A stretch of DNA of 64,000 nt from contig NZ_ARYM01000017.1 in the NCBI RefSeq assembly GCF_000685315.1, positions 23,502 through 87,501 on the forward strand, in the 5' to 3' direction. The position numbers and the translations under genes are program-made. The DNA comes from Hyphomonas polymorpha PS728 (GTDB lineage Bacteria > Pseudomonadota > Alphaproteobacteria > Caulobacterales > Hyphomonadaceae). This document shows, in pieces, positions 8,680-16,691 of this stretch; the stretch's first letter is position 1; each line of letters begins with the position of its first letter. The notes under the pieces were generated by a model. The model had not been told where the DNA came from. It searched no databases and saw only the letters and a list, made by a program, of their open reading frames with translations.

Positions 8680-9702
8680 ATGTCACTCTATTCCGAAGTA
8701 GACCTGCCACATAAACCGACCGAGCATCCCGACTGGCAGGAGTCCTGGGTTCTTGTCTTCCGTGATCCGATATCCGGAGCCGTCGGCTTCCTGAGAACGG
8801 GCGCCTATGTCAATCAGGGTACCACCCAGACCCACTGGGGGATGGCCCTTCCGGACGGGACCCGCTTCCGCCGCCACCTGCTGGATCGCAAGCTCCAGCC
8901 CGGGGACCGGACAGAAACCACGGCCAGCTCAGGCACTGCGAAGTACTCCATTCCTGACATGAAATATTGCCGGTTCGAGGCATGGGACAAGGATGCAGAC
9001 GTTGATCTGCGGGTTTACGACTGGTTCCCGTCACAGGACTGGTCCTTTGTCGGCGGTCCCAATCACGGCAAGGAGCTCTCAGGGCCGGTGAAAGAAACCG
9101 TTGGCACATCCGGTCATCCTGAAAGCGCGGGCAGGCTCGAAGGCCGGATCCGGTTTGGTGACCGTGTCATCAATATCGAGAACGGCATTGCGTATCGTGA
9201 CCACGGATATGGCGCCCGGCCTCATGCCGTGTTCCGGTCAGCAAGATGGCATGCGGGTACGGTCGGGCCGGACATGTCTTACTCTCTCGTCAGCATGCAC
9301 GATCAGGGCGGCGAACTGCACAAGTTCGGCTGGGTCATGCTCTTGGGCAAGCGGCAGATCATCCGGGATTTCCATACCGTGAGCTCCACGCTGTGTGACG
9401 GCTACTCTGTCATCGGCGGGTGGTCTGTCGTGAAGCTGGAGAATGGCGAGACCCTGCGCATTAATGTAGACACGGTCGATGGGGTGGTGACCTCCACGCA
9501 CTTCAACAACGGGGGGCCGGGTTCCTCTCCGGCGGGTATCGAAGCCCTGTCGATCCCGCGCTGGAACGGACGTGCCGGCGTCTGCGACTTCAACATGATC
9601 GACAATCCGCGTCAGGGAGAAGCGGCGGTGTCTCACACGCTGTTTGCAAACTGCGAAGACGGGCTGACCAGACGCAGCTTCGATCCAGGTTGGATCAGAT
9701 AG
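8680..9702 (+). CDS. Conserved-type protein, possibly CrtC/AttH-lipocalin-like, of unknown function
   Basis: A 340-residue protein without signal peptide or membrane segment, rich in W, G, D and beta-prone stretches (HWGMALPDGTRFRR; SVIGGWSVVKLENGE). The tryptophan/glycine spacing recalls the hydroxyneurosporene-hydratase (CrtC)/AttH lipocalin-like fold found in xenobiotic and terpenoid gene clusters. I make that link from general pattern only. GGGAGG precedes ATG 8680, 45 bases after the P450, so it is probably co-transcribed and acts on the same substrate. Confidence 0.75.
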   Translation: MSLYSEVDLPHKPTEHPDWQESWVLVFRDPISGAVGFLRTGAYVNQGTTQTHWGMALPDGTRFRRHLLDRKLQPGDRTETTASSGTAKYSIPDMKYCRFEAWDKDADVDLRVYDWFPSQDWSFVGGPNHGKELSGPVKETVGTSGHPESAGRLEGRIRFGDRVINIENGIAYRDHGYGARPHAVFRSARWHAGTVGPDMSYSLVSMHDQGGELHKFGWVMLLGKRQIIRDFHTVSSTLCDGYSVIGGWSVVKLENGETLRINVDTVDGVVTSTHFNNGGPGSSPAGIEALSIPRWNGRAGVCDFNMIDNPRQGEAAVSHTLFANCEDGLTRRSFDPGWIR

Positions 9703-9782
9703 GTGCTGCCGGTCGAATATCCTTGCCTGGACGCCCTACGTTGAATCCGTCCGCAGATGCGGATTAGTTTCGGGATGAACCC

Positions 9783-10859
9783 ATGAGTGACATATCGAGT
9801 GCACTGGATCAGAGCGTTGCGGCCGCGAAGGGGAACTATGCCAGAATTGATTCCGGCCGGCTGATCGGGTTCCTGCAGCACGTCTTCCGGGCCGATGTTG
9901 TCCTGCGCGAAGTTGGGGGAGGGGCGGCAAAATCAGGCTCGTCATCGGGTATCCTGGTTTTTTCAGCCGGGATAGTGCGACAGGGTGGGACCGAGGAGAA
10001 GAAGCTCGTCCTGAGATATGATCCCCAGGCGGACAACAGGATATTTTACCGGTACGATCTCGATACAGAGTATCAACTGCTTGAAAAACTCCAGAACGCG
10101 CCTGTGAAGGTGCCCCGCGTCCACGGCCTGGACGCGTCCGGTGAAATGCTGGGCGTATCGGGGTTCCTGATGGAGTGCGCACCCGGGGCCCCAATTCCAA
10201 CGTCATTGTTCAACAGCGGTCCACTTGTGGAAGCAACTCCGCCTGAGCGCCGTGAAATATATCTCGACATTCTTCGCAATCTCGCGGCCGTGCATACCCT
10301 CGACTACGCCGCCTACGGCCTGAGCGGGTTTTCGAAACAGGCTGATGGCGCGTGCCCCCCGGAGAAATTCATCAACTGGTGGCGCAAGACGTGGGATTGG
10401 GCCAGGCCCGACGATTATGAGCGCCTGCTTCCGATCCACGAGTGGCTACTGGCAAATGCGCCGGTGATCAGGCAGCCTGTGCTCATGCATGGAGACCCCA
10501 ATCTCGGCAATTATCTCCTCCATAACAATCGTGTCTCTGCGATGCTTGACTGGGAGCTGAGTTCGGTCGGCGCGGCCGAGCTCGATCTGGCGATCCAGAT
10601 TGTCTCAATGGATCCGCATCGGCCGCATACTTCGACTCTGCCTGTCGTTCCGCCAACGGAAGCCGACTGGCTCTCGATGTATGCGGATGTCGGAGGAAAG
10701 CCGATTGGTGATCTGAGATATTACAAGGTTCATGCCGCTTATGAAATTCTGATCTGCATGGGGTCCATGTCCAGATATCTCCCGGAGGCGGTTGCATCCC
10801 AGTACAAGGCCATGAGTGCATTTTACTGGGACATGGCCCAGCGCATCATGAGGTGCTGA
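9783..10859 (+). CDS. APH-family phosphotransferase (second copy in cluster)
   Basis: A 358-residue choline-kinase-fold phosphotransferase with the catalytic loop HGDPNLGNYLL (H236, catalytic D238) and the DWE motif about 20 residues later (MLDWELSSVG). It is paralogous to the gene at 1501-2607 and shares the N-lobe pattern DTEYQLLEKLQNAPVKVPRVHGLD. Two kinases in one catabolic cluster suggest successive phosphorylations or two substrates. Eighty bases separate it from the preceding gene. Confidence 0.8.
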   Translation: MSDISSALDQSVAAAKGNYARIDSGRLIGFLQHVFRADVVLREVGGGAAKSGSSSGILVFSAGIVRQGGTEEKKLVLRYDPQADNRIFYRYDLDTEYQLLEKLQNAPVKVPRVHGLDASGEMLGVSGFLMECAPGAPIPTSLFNSGPLVEATPPERREIYLDILRNLAAVHTLDYAAYGLSGFSKQADGACPPEKFINWWRKTWDWARPDDYERLLPIHEWLLANAPVIRQPVLMHGDPNLGNYLLHNNRVSAMLDWELSSVGAAELDLAIQIVSMDPHRPHTSTLPVVPPTEADWLSMYADVGGKPIGDLRYYKVHAAYEILICMGSMSRYLPEAVASQYKAMSAFYWDMAQRIMRC

Positions 10860-10988
10860 GAACGCGATGTCTCGGTCTTGCTCCGCAAAGGCAACGGAAG
10901 TCAGCGATCAGGTCAGGAATTCGGGCGGAAGCGCGCCAGTGGATTTCCGGTGGGGCCAAGTAAGCGATAAACTCGATAGAAGGCGGTT

Positions 10989-11810
10989 ATGTGGATACGT
11001 ACATTCAAACCTTACGCAGGAAGTGTTCCCAGCCGGGTTTTGAAACTAAAAGGCGCGCAGAACTTCCGTGATCTGGGCGGATATCCTACCGTCTGCGGAA
11101 AAGCCGTAAGGCGATATCAGGTTTTTCGGGCAGCAGGGTTAAACAAGCTGACCCTTTCCGACTATCGCCGTATCGACAGGCTGGAACTGAAGAGTGTCTT
11201 CGACCTGCGAACCCCAGAGGAGCGTCATGCCCTACCCACTCTGTGGGGTGGCAACCCTGTCAGACAGGTGGGATTCCAATCGGGCGACAAAGGCAATCTG
11301 GTAGCGATGGCCGCCACTCTCACCGATCCCGGGCTGCGTCCCGAAGCGGTTACTGGTTTTATGCTGTCACTTTATCGACGTCTGCCCTACGATCACGCGG
11401 AAGCCTATGCCACCGTCTTGCGATGCCTCGCTAAAGGGGAGTTTCCGCTTCTGTTTCATTGCGCCGCCGGAAAAGACAGAACCGGGGTCCTGGCTGCAAT
11501 TATCCTGTCTCTGTTAGGTGTCCCCGAGCATCTCGTCTTTGAAGACTATGCTCTGTCTGCCCGCATCGTGGATTACCGCATGGAACTTGGTCTTGACGAC
11601 AAGACGCCTTCCAAGCTGCACGGGCAGAGCATATTGCGCGAGCTGGCGGAGGAGGTAGTCGAGCCGCTTCTTATGTCACATCCCGACTACATAATGGCAA
11701 CATTCTCCGAGCTGCGGGGACAGCACGGCTCCATAGAATCATTCGTAAAGACCGTATACGGTTTACAGGAATCAGAGGTGGGCGCGCTGAGGGAAAAGCT
11801 TCTCGATTAG
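10989..11810 (+). CDS. Tyrosine/dual-specificity protein phosphatase family protein
   Basis: A 273-residue protein with the Cys-based phosphatase loop HCAAGKDRTG (C158, R164) and the general-acid region upstream. The N-terminal NFRDLGGYPT motif is typical of the Tyr_phosphatase3 group, which includes lipid- and phosphotyrosine-directed enzymes such as MptpB/LipA. It is the last gene of the accessory cluster, 129 bases after the second phosphotransferase. It may dephosphorylate a small molecule or lipid rather than a protein. Confidence 0.85.
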   Translation: MWIRTFKPYAGSVPSRVLKLKGAQNFRDLGGYPTVCGKAVRRYQVFRAAGLNKLTLSDYRRIDRLELKSVFDLRTPEERHALPTLWGGNPVRQVGFQSGDKGNLVAMAATLTDPGLRPEAVTGFMLSLYRRLPYDHAEAYATVLRCLAKGEFPLLFHCAAGKDRTGVLAAIILSLLGVPEHLVFEDYALSARIVDYRMELGLDDKTPSKLHGQSILRELAEEVVEPLLMSHPDYIMATFSELRGQHGSIESFVKTVYGLQESEVGALREKLLD

Positions 11811-11934
11811 GTAGTCGCAAGATATTAATATGGTTTTGTGGTCGCGCTGAAGATTCGCATCCACACAAGACGCCGCTGGGTTGCCGTATCCATGGTCGCA
11901 TCGCATATGGCTGCGATGTTTTCCAATTCATTTG

Positions 11935-12297
11935 CTACTTTAGCTGCCGCACTCTGCTAATCTTCAGTAGCGTTTCCGCCCAGAGCTCGAGCGCGGCGCG
12001 TTTCTCCGCGGCGTAATCATACCGGTTATAGATCTGAGCGACCGGTGAGCCGAGCGGGGTGTGATTGAGTATGCGGGCAATCACTTCTCCGCGCACGCCG
12101 CAGCGTTCGGATGCCATCATGCTCGCGCCGGTATGACGCAGGTCGTGAGCGGTCGCGTTATCGATGTTCAGCTTCTCCCGGATCCGGCTCATGGCTCGGG
12201 TGATAGCGTGGCGATCCACCGGACCATTGCCATGGATCGCCGGGAAGACATGTCCCCGGTAATCGGCGACGAGCCGGGGTCGTCCTGGGAATCTCTG
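11935..12297 (-). pseudogene. Truncated tyrosine-recombinase (phage-type integrase), C-terminal part only
   Basis: The open frame continues upstream of GTG 12219 to a stop at 12298-12300. It reads as an integrase C-terminus: GHVFPAIHGNGPVDRHAITRAM, then HDLRHTGASMMA (HxxR box) and AEIYNRYDY-like ...QIYNRYDYAAEKRAALELW with the catalytic Tyr. The N-terminal arm-binding and core domains and the first catalytic Arg are missing, so the gene is dead. It lies near the 3' end of tRNA-Arg (12869-12945), the classical target for such integrases, and marks an old island or prophage boundary. Confidence 0.75.
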
Positions 12298-12312
12298 TTA
12301 GTACCTCCAGCG

Positions 12313-12489
12313 TCAGCTTTGATGCCCTAAAGCCTTGGCAATCTTGCAGCCCCTCTCTGGGGCGGCGCTGCATAGTACTTCGCCTTCTATATCGCGAGGC
12401 TCATCGCCTGTAGTGATGCTGGTTATCTCAATAGTGTTGCTGATGAAATCAGCAGAGCGCTGTTCTTCGTTCTGATCTTTAGGGGTCAG
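12313..12489 (-). CDS. Small ORF of about 58 residues with a CTG start, unknown
   Basis: The minus-strand frame TPKDQNEEQRSADFI... ends ...KIAKALGHQS at stop 12313-12315. It has no ATG, GTG or TTG. The only likely initiator is CTG at 12489-12487, which overlaps the stop of the next small ORF as CTGA. That is the geometry of a coupled start, perhaps an ATGA that mutated. The acidic, polar composition looks protein-like rather than random. It is either a relic of the integrated element or a non-canonical start. Confidence 0.35.
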   Translation of the reverse strand: MTPKDQNEEQRSADFISNTIEITSITTGDEPRDIEGEVLCSAAPERGCKIAKALGHQS

Positions 12490-12611
12490 TTCTCAACGAT
12501 GTGGACGCCGGTGTAACCATCGTCTTTGAAGGTTTGGGCGATATGATCTGCTGTGTCCTTGCGGTCGGTTCCAACTATCCATAGGTCGCCATTTTTATCG
12601 GTGCCGTGCAC
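12486..12611 (-). CDS. Small ORF of 41 residues, mobile-element relic, unknown
   Basis: A minus-strand frame from GTG 12611 to TGA 12486 encodes VHGTDKNGDLWIVGTD...TGVHIVEN, a compact alternation of strand- and helix-like segments that looks like a genuine small domain. The frame stays open to a TAG at 12657-12659, so an earlier, now degraded start is possible. It is directly followed by the CTG-started ORF and then the broken integrase. Together they look like a decayed element. Confidence 0.4.
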   Translation of the reverse strand: MHGTDKNGDLWIVGTDRKDTADHIAQTFKDDGYTGVHIVEN

Positions 12612-12801
12612 CTCATTCTTTCTTCGGGATTCCTTAACGATCTCCTGTACTTCACGCTAAGCGTACAACAACTCGTTGAGCCTATCAAAACATCAAGCAT
12701 AGGTCTTACTCATCAACGTGACCGAACCCACAAAAATGAATGCGCGAGTGTATCCGAATCTGGGGATCACCGGCCGAGCATATTATTATCGGAGCAAATC
12801 C

Positions 12802-12823
12802 GTGCGGACACGGTGCGGACACG
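12802..12823. repeat. Tandem direct repeat of 11 bp near tRNA-Arg
   Basis: GTGCGGACACG occurs twice head to tail (12802-12812 and 12813-12823), 46 bases from the tRNA 3' end. Short direct repeats beside a tRNA and an integrase relic are compatible with recombinase arm-binding sites. No duplicate of the tRNA 3' end is seen in the window, so the other attachment site is lost or lies outside. Apart from these items and the two tiny ORFs, 12300-12868 holds nothing recognisable. Confidence 0.5.
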
Positions 12824-12868
12824 CCCATTTCTGAAAAACCACAGTACGGCGTAAGTCCTTGATTTTAA

Positions 12869-12945
12869 TGGTGCACCCAAGAGGATTTGAACCTCTGACC
12901 TTTGCCTTCGGAGGGCAACGCTCTATCCAGCTGAGCTATGGGTGC
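12869..12945 (-). tRNA. tRNA-Arg (anticodon CCG)
   Basis: On the minus strand a full cloverleaf can be drawn. The acceptor GCACCCA pairs with TGGGTGC, the D-arm is AGCTCAGCTGGATAGAGC, the anticodon stem TTGCC/GGCAA carries loop CTCCGAA (anticodon CCG), and the T-arm is AGAGGTTCAAATCCTCT. CCA is encoded at 12871-12869. The 3' end faces the integrase relic. Confidence 0.95.
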
Positions 12946-13083
12946 AGGCCGAGGCCGGTGTTTATGCGAAGCCGGGGGGCTGTGCAACCGGCTTTGCCTG
13001 ATGCCGGGCATAGACGGGCAGGGCAGGGGCTCTTTATGGTGGCGGAAACTCCAGATGACCTGACCTGAAAGGTTCCGTTGGCC

Positions 13084-14106
13084 ATGAAGTTGCCTCTTGC
13101 CCGATCCCTGCTTGCCGGCTGCGCGGCGCTTCTTCTGGCCGCTTGCCAGCCTACGGAAACGGAAACCAAAACACCGGCAGAGGGCGGCCAGGCGACGGCG
13201 GAAGCCTGCGACGTGTCCCGGCGTGCCGAGCTGCGCAGCGTGCGGCCGGAACTTGAAGCGGCTGCCCTGGAAGCCGCCAAGGCAAGCCGGGGCGGTGGTT
13301 CTCCGGCGCTCTGGACGCTGCGCGACGAGGATACGACCATTCACCTGCTAGGCACGGTTCATCTGTTGCGCCCCGAACTGGACTGGATGTCGCCCGAGAT
13401 CGAAGCCGCCATCGCGGGGGCCGGCACAGTGGTTTTCGAAGCGGATACGACCAGCCCGGAAGCTCAGCGGGAGCTGATGAAGTTTTACACGACGCAGGGT
13501 TTTTTCACCGACGGGGCGCAGCTGACCAACTTCCTTTCCGAAGGGGAGACAGAAGAGCTGAAGGCGGCGCTGGAGACGGTAGGCCTGCCGATCGAGGCCC
13601 TGCTGCCCCACCGGCCTTGGATGGCGGCGGTGAATATCTCGGTGACGCAGATGCTGGACGAGGGATTTGATCCGGAATCGGGGGTGGAGAAAGTGATCGA
13701 GCGCGCGGCGCTGTCGCATGGCGCAGGCTTTGCCTACCTCGAAACAGTGGAGCAGCAGCTCGGTGGCCTGGCTGGGCTCAGCTATTGCGACCAGGTCGAC
13801 TTTCTCATGGCGACGGTGGATGGCGTGGGCGAGGGGACAGCGGCGCTGGACCTGCTGGTGGACGAATGGGCGGACGGCGACGTGACGGGCATCGGCGTGC
13901 TGATGGCCAATCCGGAGATGCTGGGATCACAGCCGATCTATGATGTGATGATGACCGACCGCAATGCGCTCTGGGTGCCGCAGATTATGGCGATGCTGGA
14001 GGAGCCGGGAACGGTTCTGGTGGCGGTCGGCGCCGGCCACCTCGCCGGAAAAGACAGCGTTATCGAGATGCTGCGCAATGAGGGTTACACGGTCGAAGGG
14101 CCGTAA
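13084..14106 (+). CDS. TraB/GumN-family lipoprotein
   Basis: Starting at ATG 13084, this 340-residue protein has a lipoprotein signal (MKLPLARSLLAGCAALLLAAC, lipobox LAAC). A TTG two codons upstream is less likely. The TraB/PrgY/GumN signatures follow: TIHLLGTVHLLRPE near residue 85 and the closing VGAGHLAGKDSVIEMLRNEGY. The family is distantly related to Tiki-type metalloproteases and its role in bacteria is poorly defined. It is probably anchored in the periplasm. It converges with the hisN gene. Confidence 0.85.
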   Translation: MKLPLARSLLAGCAALLLAACQPTETETKTPAEGGQATAEACDVSRRAELRSVRPELEAAALEAAKASRGGGSPALWTLRDEDTTIHLLGTVHLLRPELDWMSPEIEAAIAGAGTVVFEADTTSPEAQRELMKFYTTQGFFTDGAQLTNFLSEGETEELKAALETVGLPIEALLPHRPWMAAVNISVTQMLDEGFDPESGVEKVIERAALSHGAGFAYLETVEQQLGGLAGLSYCDQVDFLMATVDGVGEGTAALDLLVDEWADGDVTGIGVLMANPEMLGSQPIYDVMMTDRNALWVPQIMAMLEEPGTVLVAVGAGHLAGKDSVIEMLRNEGYTVEGP

Positions 14107-14120
14107 GGCGGGCAGCCTTT

Positions 14121-14933
14121 TCAGTCTGCCGCGCGCCGGAGGGCGAGAAGAGCCTGTTCCAGAATGCCTTCGCTGGCCGCGCAGACAATCTGGCCGCCCA
14201 GCGCCGGGGCTTCGCCCCGCCAGTTGGTGGCAATTCCGCCAGCTCCGCGCACAACTGGGATCAGGGCGGCCACATCCCACGCCTTGAGACAGGACTCGGC
14301 GACAAGATCCAGCGTGCCCCCGGCGACGCGGGCATAAGCATAGGCGTCGAGGCCATAGCGGGTGATGCGGGCGGTGGCGCGCAGATGGTTCCAGGCGCCT
14401 TGCTCTGGCGGGGTGAAGATGAAGGGATCGGTCGTGGCAATCGTCGCGGTGCGCAGGTCTGGATTGCCAGATACGCGGATAGGCGTGGTGCCTGAAGCGG
14501 TTTCCATCACCGCGCTGCCGGGCCAGCCGATATAGCGCTCACCGACGACCGGCTGATCAATGACGCCGATAACCGGCACGCCCTCGGGGTTCACCAGCGC
14601 GATGAGGGTGGTCCAAACCGGCAGGCCGCCGACAAAGGCGCGGGTGCCGTCGATCGGGTCGAAATACCAGCGCCAGCCGCTGGTCGAATCTGTGTCTGGA
14701 AATTCTTCACCGGTTACGCCGTCTGCCGGGCGTTCCTGTGAAATGATGGTGCGCATCGCCAGTTCGGCAGCGCGATCTGCTTCGGTGACGGGGTCAAAGC
14801 CGGATTTTGCGGTGCCGGATTTATGGTCGACGCCGTTCAGGTTCCGGAAGTGCGGGCGGATCGCGGTCCAGGCCGCATCGGCAAGCCGGCGGGCCAGGGC
14901 AATGTCATCAGCAATAATACGGGTGTCGGTCAT
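14121..14933 (-). CDS. hisN: Histidinol-phosphatase, inositol-monophosphatase family
   Basis: From ATG 14933 this is a 270-residue member of the inositol monophosphatase superfamily. It shows both signatures: the metal site GEE...WYFDPIDGTRAF (usual WVLDPIDGT) and the C-terminal WDVAALIPVVRGAGG. Length and sequence fit the HisN-type histidinol-phosphatase of alphaproteobacteria, which removes phosphate from L-histidinol phosphate in histidine synthesis. A closely related inositol-1-phosphatase is the alternative. A TTG at 14969 would overlap the upstream regulator, but the family normally begins MTDTR-like, so 14933 is preferred. Confidence 0.8.
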   Translation of the reverse strand: MTDTRIIADDIALARRLADAAWTAIRPHFRNLNGVDHKSGTAKSGFDPVTEADRAAELAMRTIISQERPADGVTGEEFPDTDSTSGWRWYFDPIDGTRAFVGGLPVWTTLIALVNPEGVPVIGVIDQPVVGERYIGWPGSAVMETASGTTPIRVSGNPDLRTATIATTDPFIFTPPEQGAWNHLRATARITRYGLDAYAYARVAGGTLDLVAESCLKAWDVAALIPVVRGAGGIATNWRGEAPALGGQIVCAASEGILEQALLALRRAAD

Positions 14934-14965
14934 GGGCGAGGCGATGCCCCGCCCATGAGAAGAGG

Positions 14966-15364
14966 TCAAGCGGCGCCAGTGCTGGAGGTGTCCTGCTCGA
15001 GCGCCTTTGCCAGCTCCAGCAGGCGGCGGCGGGGGCGTTCGCTGAGGCGGTAATAGGCGCGCACCAGTTCCAGGGTCTCTTTCTGGGAGAGGATGTCGCC
15101 TTCCATCTGCTCGGCATCATTGGCGGCGTTTGGAACAGCGCCCTGCACGGCCATGCCATCAAAGAAATACTGGACGGAGACGTTCATCGCCCGTGCCAGA
15201 TCATAAAGGCGCGAGGCGGTGATGCGGTTTGCCCCGCACTCATATTTCTGGATTTGCTGGAAGCGCACGCCCACCTGGGACGCCAGTTCCTGCTGTGTCA
15301 TGCCCAGCAGGCGGCGGCGGCGGCGCAGGCGTTTGCCAACGTGCAGGTCTGTTTCGTCAGCCAT
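14966..15364 (-). CDS. XRE/Cro-CI family transcriptional regulator
   Basis: A 132-residue protein from ATG 15364, preceded by GGAGAGGG. The Cro/CI helix-turn-helix occupies about residues 8-65 (KRLRRRRRLLGMTQQELASQ, then QQIQKYECGANRITASRLYDLARA). The C-terminal tail has a short leucine/arginine-rich helix (YRLSERPRRRLLELAKAL). The layout is the common alphaproteobacterial single-HTH regulator similar to those that modulate symbiosis, exopolysaccharide or cell-cycle genes. It lies 33 bases upstream of hisN and is probably co-transcribed with it. Confidence 0.85.
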   Translation of the reverse strand: MADETDLHVGKRLRRRRRLLGMTQQELASQVGVRFQQIQKYECGANRITASRLYDLARAMNVSVQYFFDGMAVQGAVPNAANDAEQMEGDILSQKETLELVRAYYRLSERPRRRLLELAKALEQDTSSTGAA

Positions 15365-15512
15365 GATCCCTCTCCATATTGGTGCGGGACCGCCAATCAG
15401 TCCCAAAACAGGATATTCGCGCAGTTTCTACGCAAATGCCGTGCCGGAGCCGGGAAACTGCCCGAAGATTGGGCATGTGCAGGGGGTGGGGCAGGGTGCG
15501 GCGAATAGGTTC

Positions 15513-15541
15513 TTGGTCGTTTGTGCATCGCAACATAGATT
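15513..15541 (+). promoter_or_regulatory. Possible sigma-70 promoter for the candidate small RNA
   Basis: TTGGTC (15513-15518) and TAGATT (15536-15541) are separated by 17 bases, which would place the start at about 15547-15548, exactly at the base of the first hairpin of the candidate RNA. Each element deviates from consensus, so this is suggestive only. Confidence 0.35.
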
Positions 15542-15546
15542 GGCCT

Positions 15547-15619
15547 TGCACTTCGGTGCAGACGCCTCTGGCGTTTCCTCCCTTTGACTTCGGCCGCGCC
15601 CATTGGCGCGGCCTTTTTT
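15547..15619 (+). ncRNA. Candidate small RNA with CCUCCC anti-Shine-Dalgarno segment
   Basis: In the gap between the XRE gene and the N-formylglutamate amidohydrolase gene, the plus strand holds three consecutive hairpins. They are TGCAC-TTCG-GTGCA (15547-15560), ACGCC-TCT-GGCGT (15562-15574), and a terminator, GGCCGCGCC-CATT-GGCGCGGCC plus six T (15592-15619). The unpaired stretch between the second and third carries TTCCTCCC, complementary to ribosome-binding sites. No ORF is present. This is the architecture of alphaproteobacterial trans-acting small RNAs with CCUCC motifs. Both neighbours are on the minus strand, so a plus-strand terminator here has no protein gene to serve. Confidence 0.55.
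15592..15619 (+). terminator. Strong Rho-independent terminator
   Basis: A perfect 9-bp GC stem (GGCCGCGCC/GGCGCGGCC) with loop CATT is followed immediately by TTTTTT. The T-tract is only on the plus strand, so it terminates rightward transcription. It forms the 3' end of the candidate small RNA. Confidence 0.85.
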
Positions 15620-15638
15620 CTTTAAAACCAGAGAAGTA

Positions 15639-16541
15639 TCAGCGGTTGGGAAACTGCCGGATGGCCTCGACCATCTCCATGATGGCAGCATCCATGACAG
15701 GCCGGAGGCGTGCAAAGCCGCTGGATCGGGTGATCGCCTGCTCATCCATGTAGAGGCCGCGATTGATTTCGATCTGGATGGCGTGAATGCCCCGTTTCGG
15801 GCGGCCATAGCGCCGGGTGGTATAGCCGCCGGCATAGGGCGCGTTGCGCGCGACAGTGAGGCCGTGATTGCGGAAAACCCGTTCCAGCCGGTTGACCAGG
15901 CGGGGATCGCTGCTCGACCCGAACCGGTCGCCCAGGACAATATCGGTCAGATTGCGCCGTCCCGGCTGGACCGAAGGCATGGAGTGACAGTCCACCAGCA
16001 GCGCGCGGCCATGCAGGGCGCGCTGGGCGTCCAGAAGGCTCGCCAGCTGGCCGTGATAGACGTCATGCACCCCGGCGAGGCGCTGCTCGCCCTCGGCCTT
16101 TGACAGGAGGCGGCCATAGATCGCCTCTCCCCGGGCGCCGACCTTTGGCAGGCAGCCGAGGCCCGCTTCGACCCGCGGCGTCGGCAGGGCGCAGGCGCGG
16201 GGCGGGCCGTCATGAAACATGGCCGGGTCCAGCTCGTGGGGGTCGCGGTTGAGGTCGACAACGGAACGCCCGAACCGGGCCGCGAGCAGGTGCGCGCCAT
16301 ACCGGGGGGCATTGGCAAACAGCTCGTCGACAAAGGCATCTTCGGTCCGGCGCACATCCATCAGGGGCACGCAAAGCGCCGAGACCATGGTTTCCGGATA
16401 GAGATTGCCCGAATGCGGGCTGGCAAAGACGATGGGGGCCACGCCTGCTTCGGGCGCCGACAGCACGAAGGGCGCGTCGAGCCCGTTCGGGCCGGCGGGC
16501 ATTCCTTCATAAATCCTTAAGGCGGGCGACGTATCCGGCAT
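15639..16541 (-). CDS. N-formylglutamate amidohydrolase family protein
   Basis: A 300-residue FGase-family hydrolase with ASPHSGNLYPE near residue 40 (metal ligand His), FVDELF, DLNRDPHELDPAMF and the later DCHSMPS and YTTRRYGRP motifs. The family hydrolyses N-formyl-L-glutamate to glutamate and formate (HutG in histidine use). No other hut genes are nearby, so the physiological substrate may differ. It is transcribed divergently from cpdR across 150 bases. Confidence 0.88.
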   Translation of the reverse strand: MPDTSPALRIYEGMPAGPNGLDAPFVLSAPEAGVAPIVFASPHSGNLYPETMVSALCVPLMDVRRTEDAFVDELFANAPRYGAHLLAARFGRSVVDLNRDPHELDPAMFHDGPPRACALPTPRVEAGLGCLPKVGARGEAIYGRLLSKAEGEQRLAGVHDVYHGQLASLLDAQRALHGRALLVDCHSMPSVQPGRRNLTDIVLGDRFGSSSDPRLVNRLERVFRNHGLTVARNAPYAGGYTTRRYGRPKRGIHAIQIEINRGLYMDEQAITRSSGFARLRPVMDAAIMEMVEAIRQFPNR

Positions 16542-16691
16542 CAGCGCAATGGTTTGACAATCGTTCGCAAGGTCAAGGCCTTTCAGCGCTTGCGTGTGGC
16601 GTCAGTCTTGCAAGCCTTCGTGTTCATCGCCGATTTACCATCGGTGGGCTTAATGTGTTAATTATGTGAGTCGCATCACAGGGGACCCTGC

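Noticed and set aside
12606..12854. 82-residue plus-strand frame between the integrase relic and tRNA-Arg
   Set aside because: It runs opposite to the better small minus-strand frames and through the tandem repeat, and its sequence looks random.
16629..16680. TTAA-rich stretch before cpdR as a CtrA box
   Set aside because: The spacing between TTAA half-sites is wrong; only degenerate matches exist.
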